Source: Neoarius graeffei (Eukaryota > Chordata > Actinopteri > Siluriformes > Ariidae). From it: a stretch of DNA of 64,000 nucleotides. The position numbers were made by a program, and so were the translations under genes. The notes beneath the pieces were generated by a model, which saw only the letters and a program-made list of their open reading frames with translations, did no database searches and was not told where the DNA came from. Below, piece by piece: positions 63,177-64,000 of this stretch (position 1 is the stretch's first letter; the number at the start of each line of letters is the position of its first letter). The stretch spans positions 4,188,378-4,252,377 of the forward strand of contig NC_083582.1 in NCBI RefSeq assembly GCF_027579695.1. The letters run 5' to 3'.

Positions 63177-64000
63177 TCACCATATGACCTCAAAGGGCCC
63201 TTGCCACTTGGTGAGCAATTTTGAGCTTGAGGTGGGAAGTAAAATAAGAACTTTATCTCCCAGTGCAAATTCCCTTAGCCATACCCCTCTGTTGTACAGG
63301 TGAGCTTGACGTTCTTGGACCTCTAGCAAATTCTCCAGGGTTATGTAACTCAGTGCATGGAGTTTTGCTCTCAGGTCAAGAATGTATTGAATTTGATTTT
63401 TACTTTTAGAAGGTCCCTCCTCCCAATTTTCTTTAATGATGTCTAAGAAACCACTGGGCTTACACCCATACAGCAATTCAAATGGGGAAAACCCGGTGGA
63501 GGCTTGTGGGACCTCACACACTGTAAACAACAGAGGGTCAAGCCACCTGTCCCAATTTTTAGCATCCCCATGAATGAACTTATGAATCATGTTCTTAAGT
63601 GTTTGATTAAATTGTTCGACCAGCCCATCCATTTGTGGATGATAAACACAAGTACAAATCAATTGAATCTCCAATAATTTGTATAATTCATGCAGTGTGT
63701 GTGACATAAACATAGTGCCTTGATCAGTCAGGATTTCTTTTGGAATCCCGACTTGGGAGATGACATGGAAGAGCACCTCCACAACACTACATGCTGAGAT
63801 ATTGCGGAGAGGCACTGCTTCCGGGTATTGCATTGCATAATCCACAATGGCTAATACAAAGTGATACCCGCATGCAGATCGATCTAATGGTCTGATGGGA
63901 TCCATGCCAATTCTTTCGAAGGGGCTCTCCATCAGTGGCAATAGGCTCAATGGTGCTTTTGGCATGGCCAGTGGACTTACCAGCTGGCATTCGCGACATA
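63177..64000 (-). pseudogene. Integrase of Gypsy element 3
   Basis: DDE core with all three acids: ERIGMDPIRPLDRS, ILTDQGTMFMS and YHPQMDGLVEQFNQTL. Then the insert-binding region PFELLYGCKPSG, and a GPY/F module (GDKVLILLPTSSS, KWQGPFEV). The frame is open from 63965 to 63177, and is the longest intact Gypsy coding block in the window. It stops near 63177 and is followed by the RT lead-in frame. Confidence 0.9.

Larger units (their letters stand above)
61258..64000 (-). mobile_element. Gmr1-like Gypsy element 3 (runs off window)
   Basis: On the minus strand: integrase (63177-64000), linker, RT (about 62057-62940), RNase H (about 61560-62050) and the 3' LTR at 61258-61551. The coding parts match elements 1 and 2, but the LTR is diverged. 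The order integrase then RT then RNase H is seen here in a single copy. The 5' LTR, gag and protease would lie beyond 64000. Confidence 0.9.

Noticed and set aside
1-64000. CRISPR arrays, bacterial operons or integrons
   Set aside because: None seen; the tandem repeats are microsatellites, minisatellites or transposon parts of a vertebrate genome.

Overview
This is intergenic and intronic DNA from a ray-finned fish. The evidence is Tc1-like DNA transposons, hAT elements with 8-bp duplications, Rex3/RTE-, L2- and Rex1-like LINEs, tRNA-headed SINEs, a Penelope-like fragment, and Gypsy elements of the Gmr1 type (integrase encoded upstream of reverse transcriptase). An otophysan such as a catfish is my guess from the repeat mix, with low confidence. 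Most of the window is transposon-derived and much of it is nested.

Layout. 1-11 kb: a Tc1-like remnant split by a 4.4-kb Gmr1-like Gypsy element (5-bp duplication TAGGG) and a LINE tail, then a second truncated Gypsy, LINE and Tc1 scraps, a SINE, and a full-length dead Tc1-like element. 11-26 kb: three hAT-like elements, a Rex3-like LINE, two THAP-domain sequences, and two small plus-strand genes: a four-exon gene for an unrecognised 84-residue protein (14.7-21.4 kb) and an unrecognised protein rich in small residues (23.5-23.9 kb). 26.5-29.4 kb: a four-level nest of insertions. 30.1-30.8 and 37.3-38.3 kb: solo LTRs.

The one substantial host gene runs on the minus strand from about 60.09 to 33.02 kb. 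It has 14 exons (13 coding), intact splice sites and phases, and a predicted 417-residue legumain-family (peptidase C13) protein. Its coding start lies after an in-frame stop, so no signal peptide is encoded. The catalytic His126 and Cys167 are kept. Two S1-pocket residues (Arg44, His45 in human legumain) are replaced by Asp and Val, and three of the four prodomain cysteines that form disulfides are gone. Together these suggest a legumain paralog working outside the endolysosomal route, perhaps with a different specificity.

The introns of this gene hold a tRNA-Leu(TAA)-like sequence, three SINE copies with target duplications, a 719-bp near-perfect palindrome flanked by TTAA, a degenerate plus-strand Gypsy pol, a repetitive 308-codon ORF, and a 4.9-kb LINE whose RT core has been replaced by an unusual RT-associated ORF. 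Upstream of the promoter are a GGTTGCTAGG-type minisatellite and a third Gmr1-like Gypsy element that runs off the window end.
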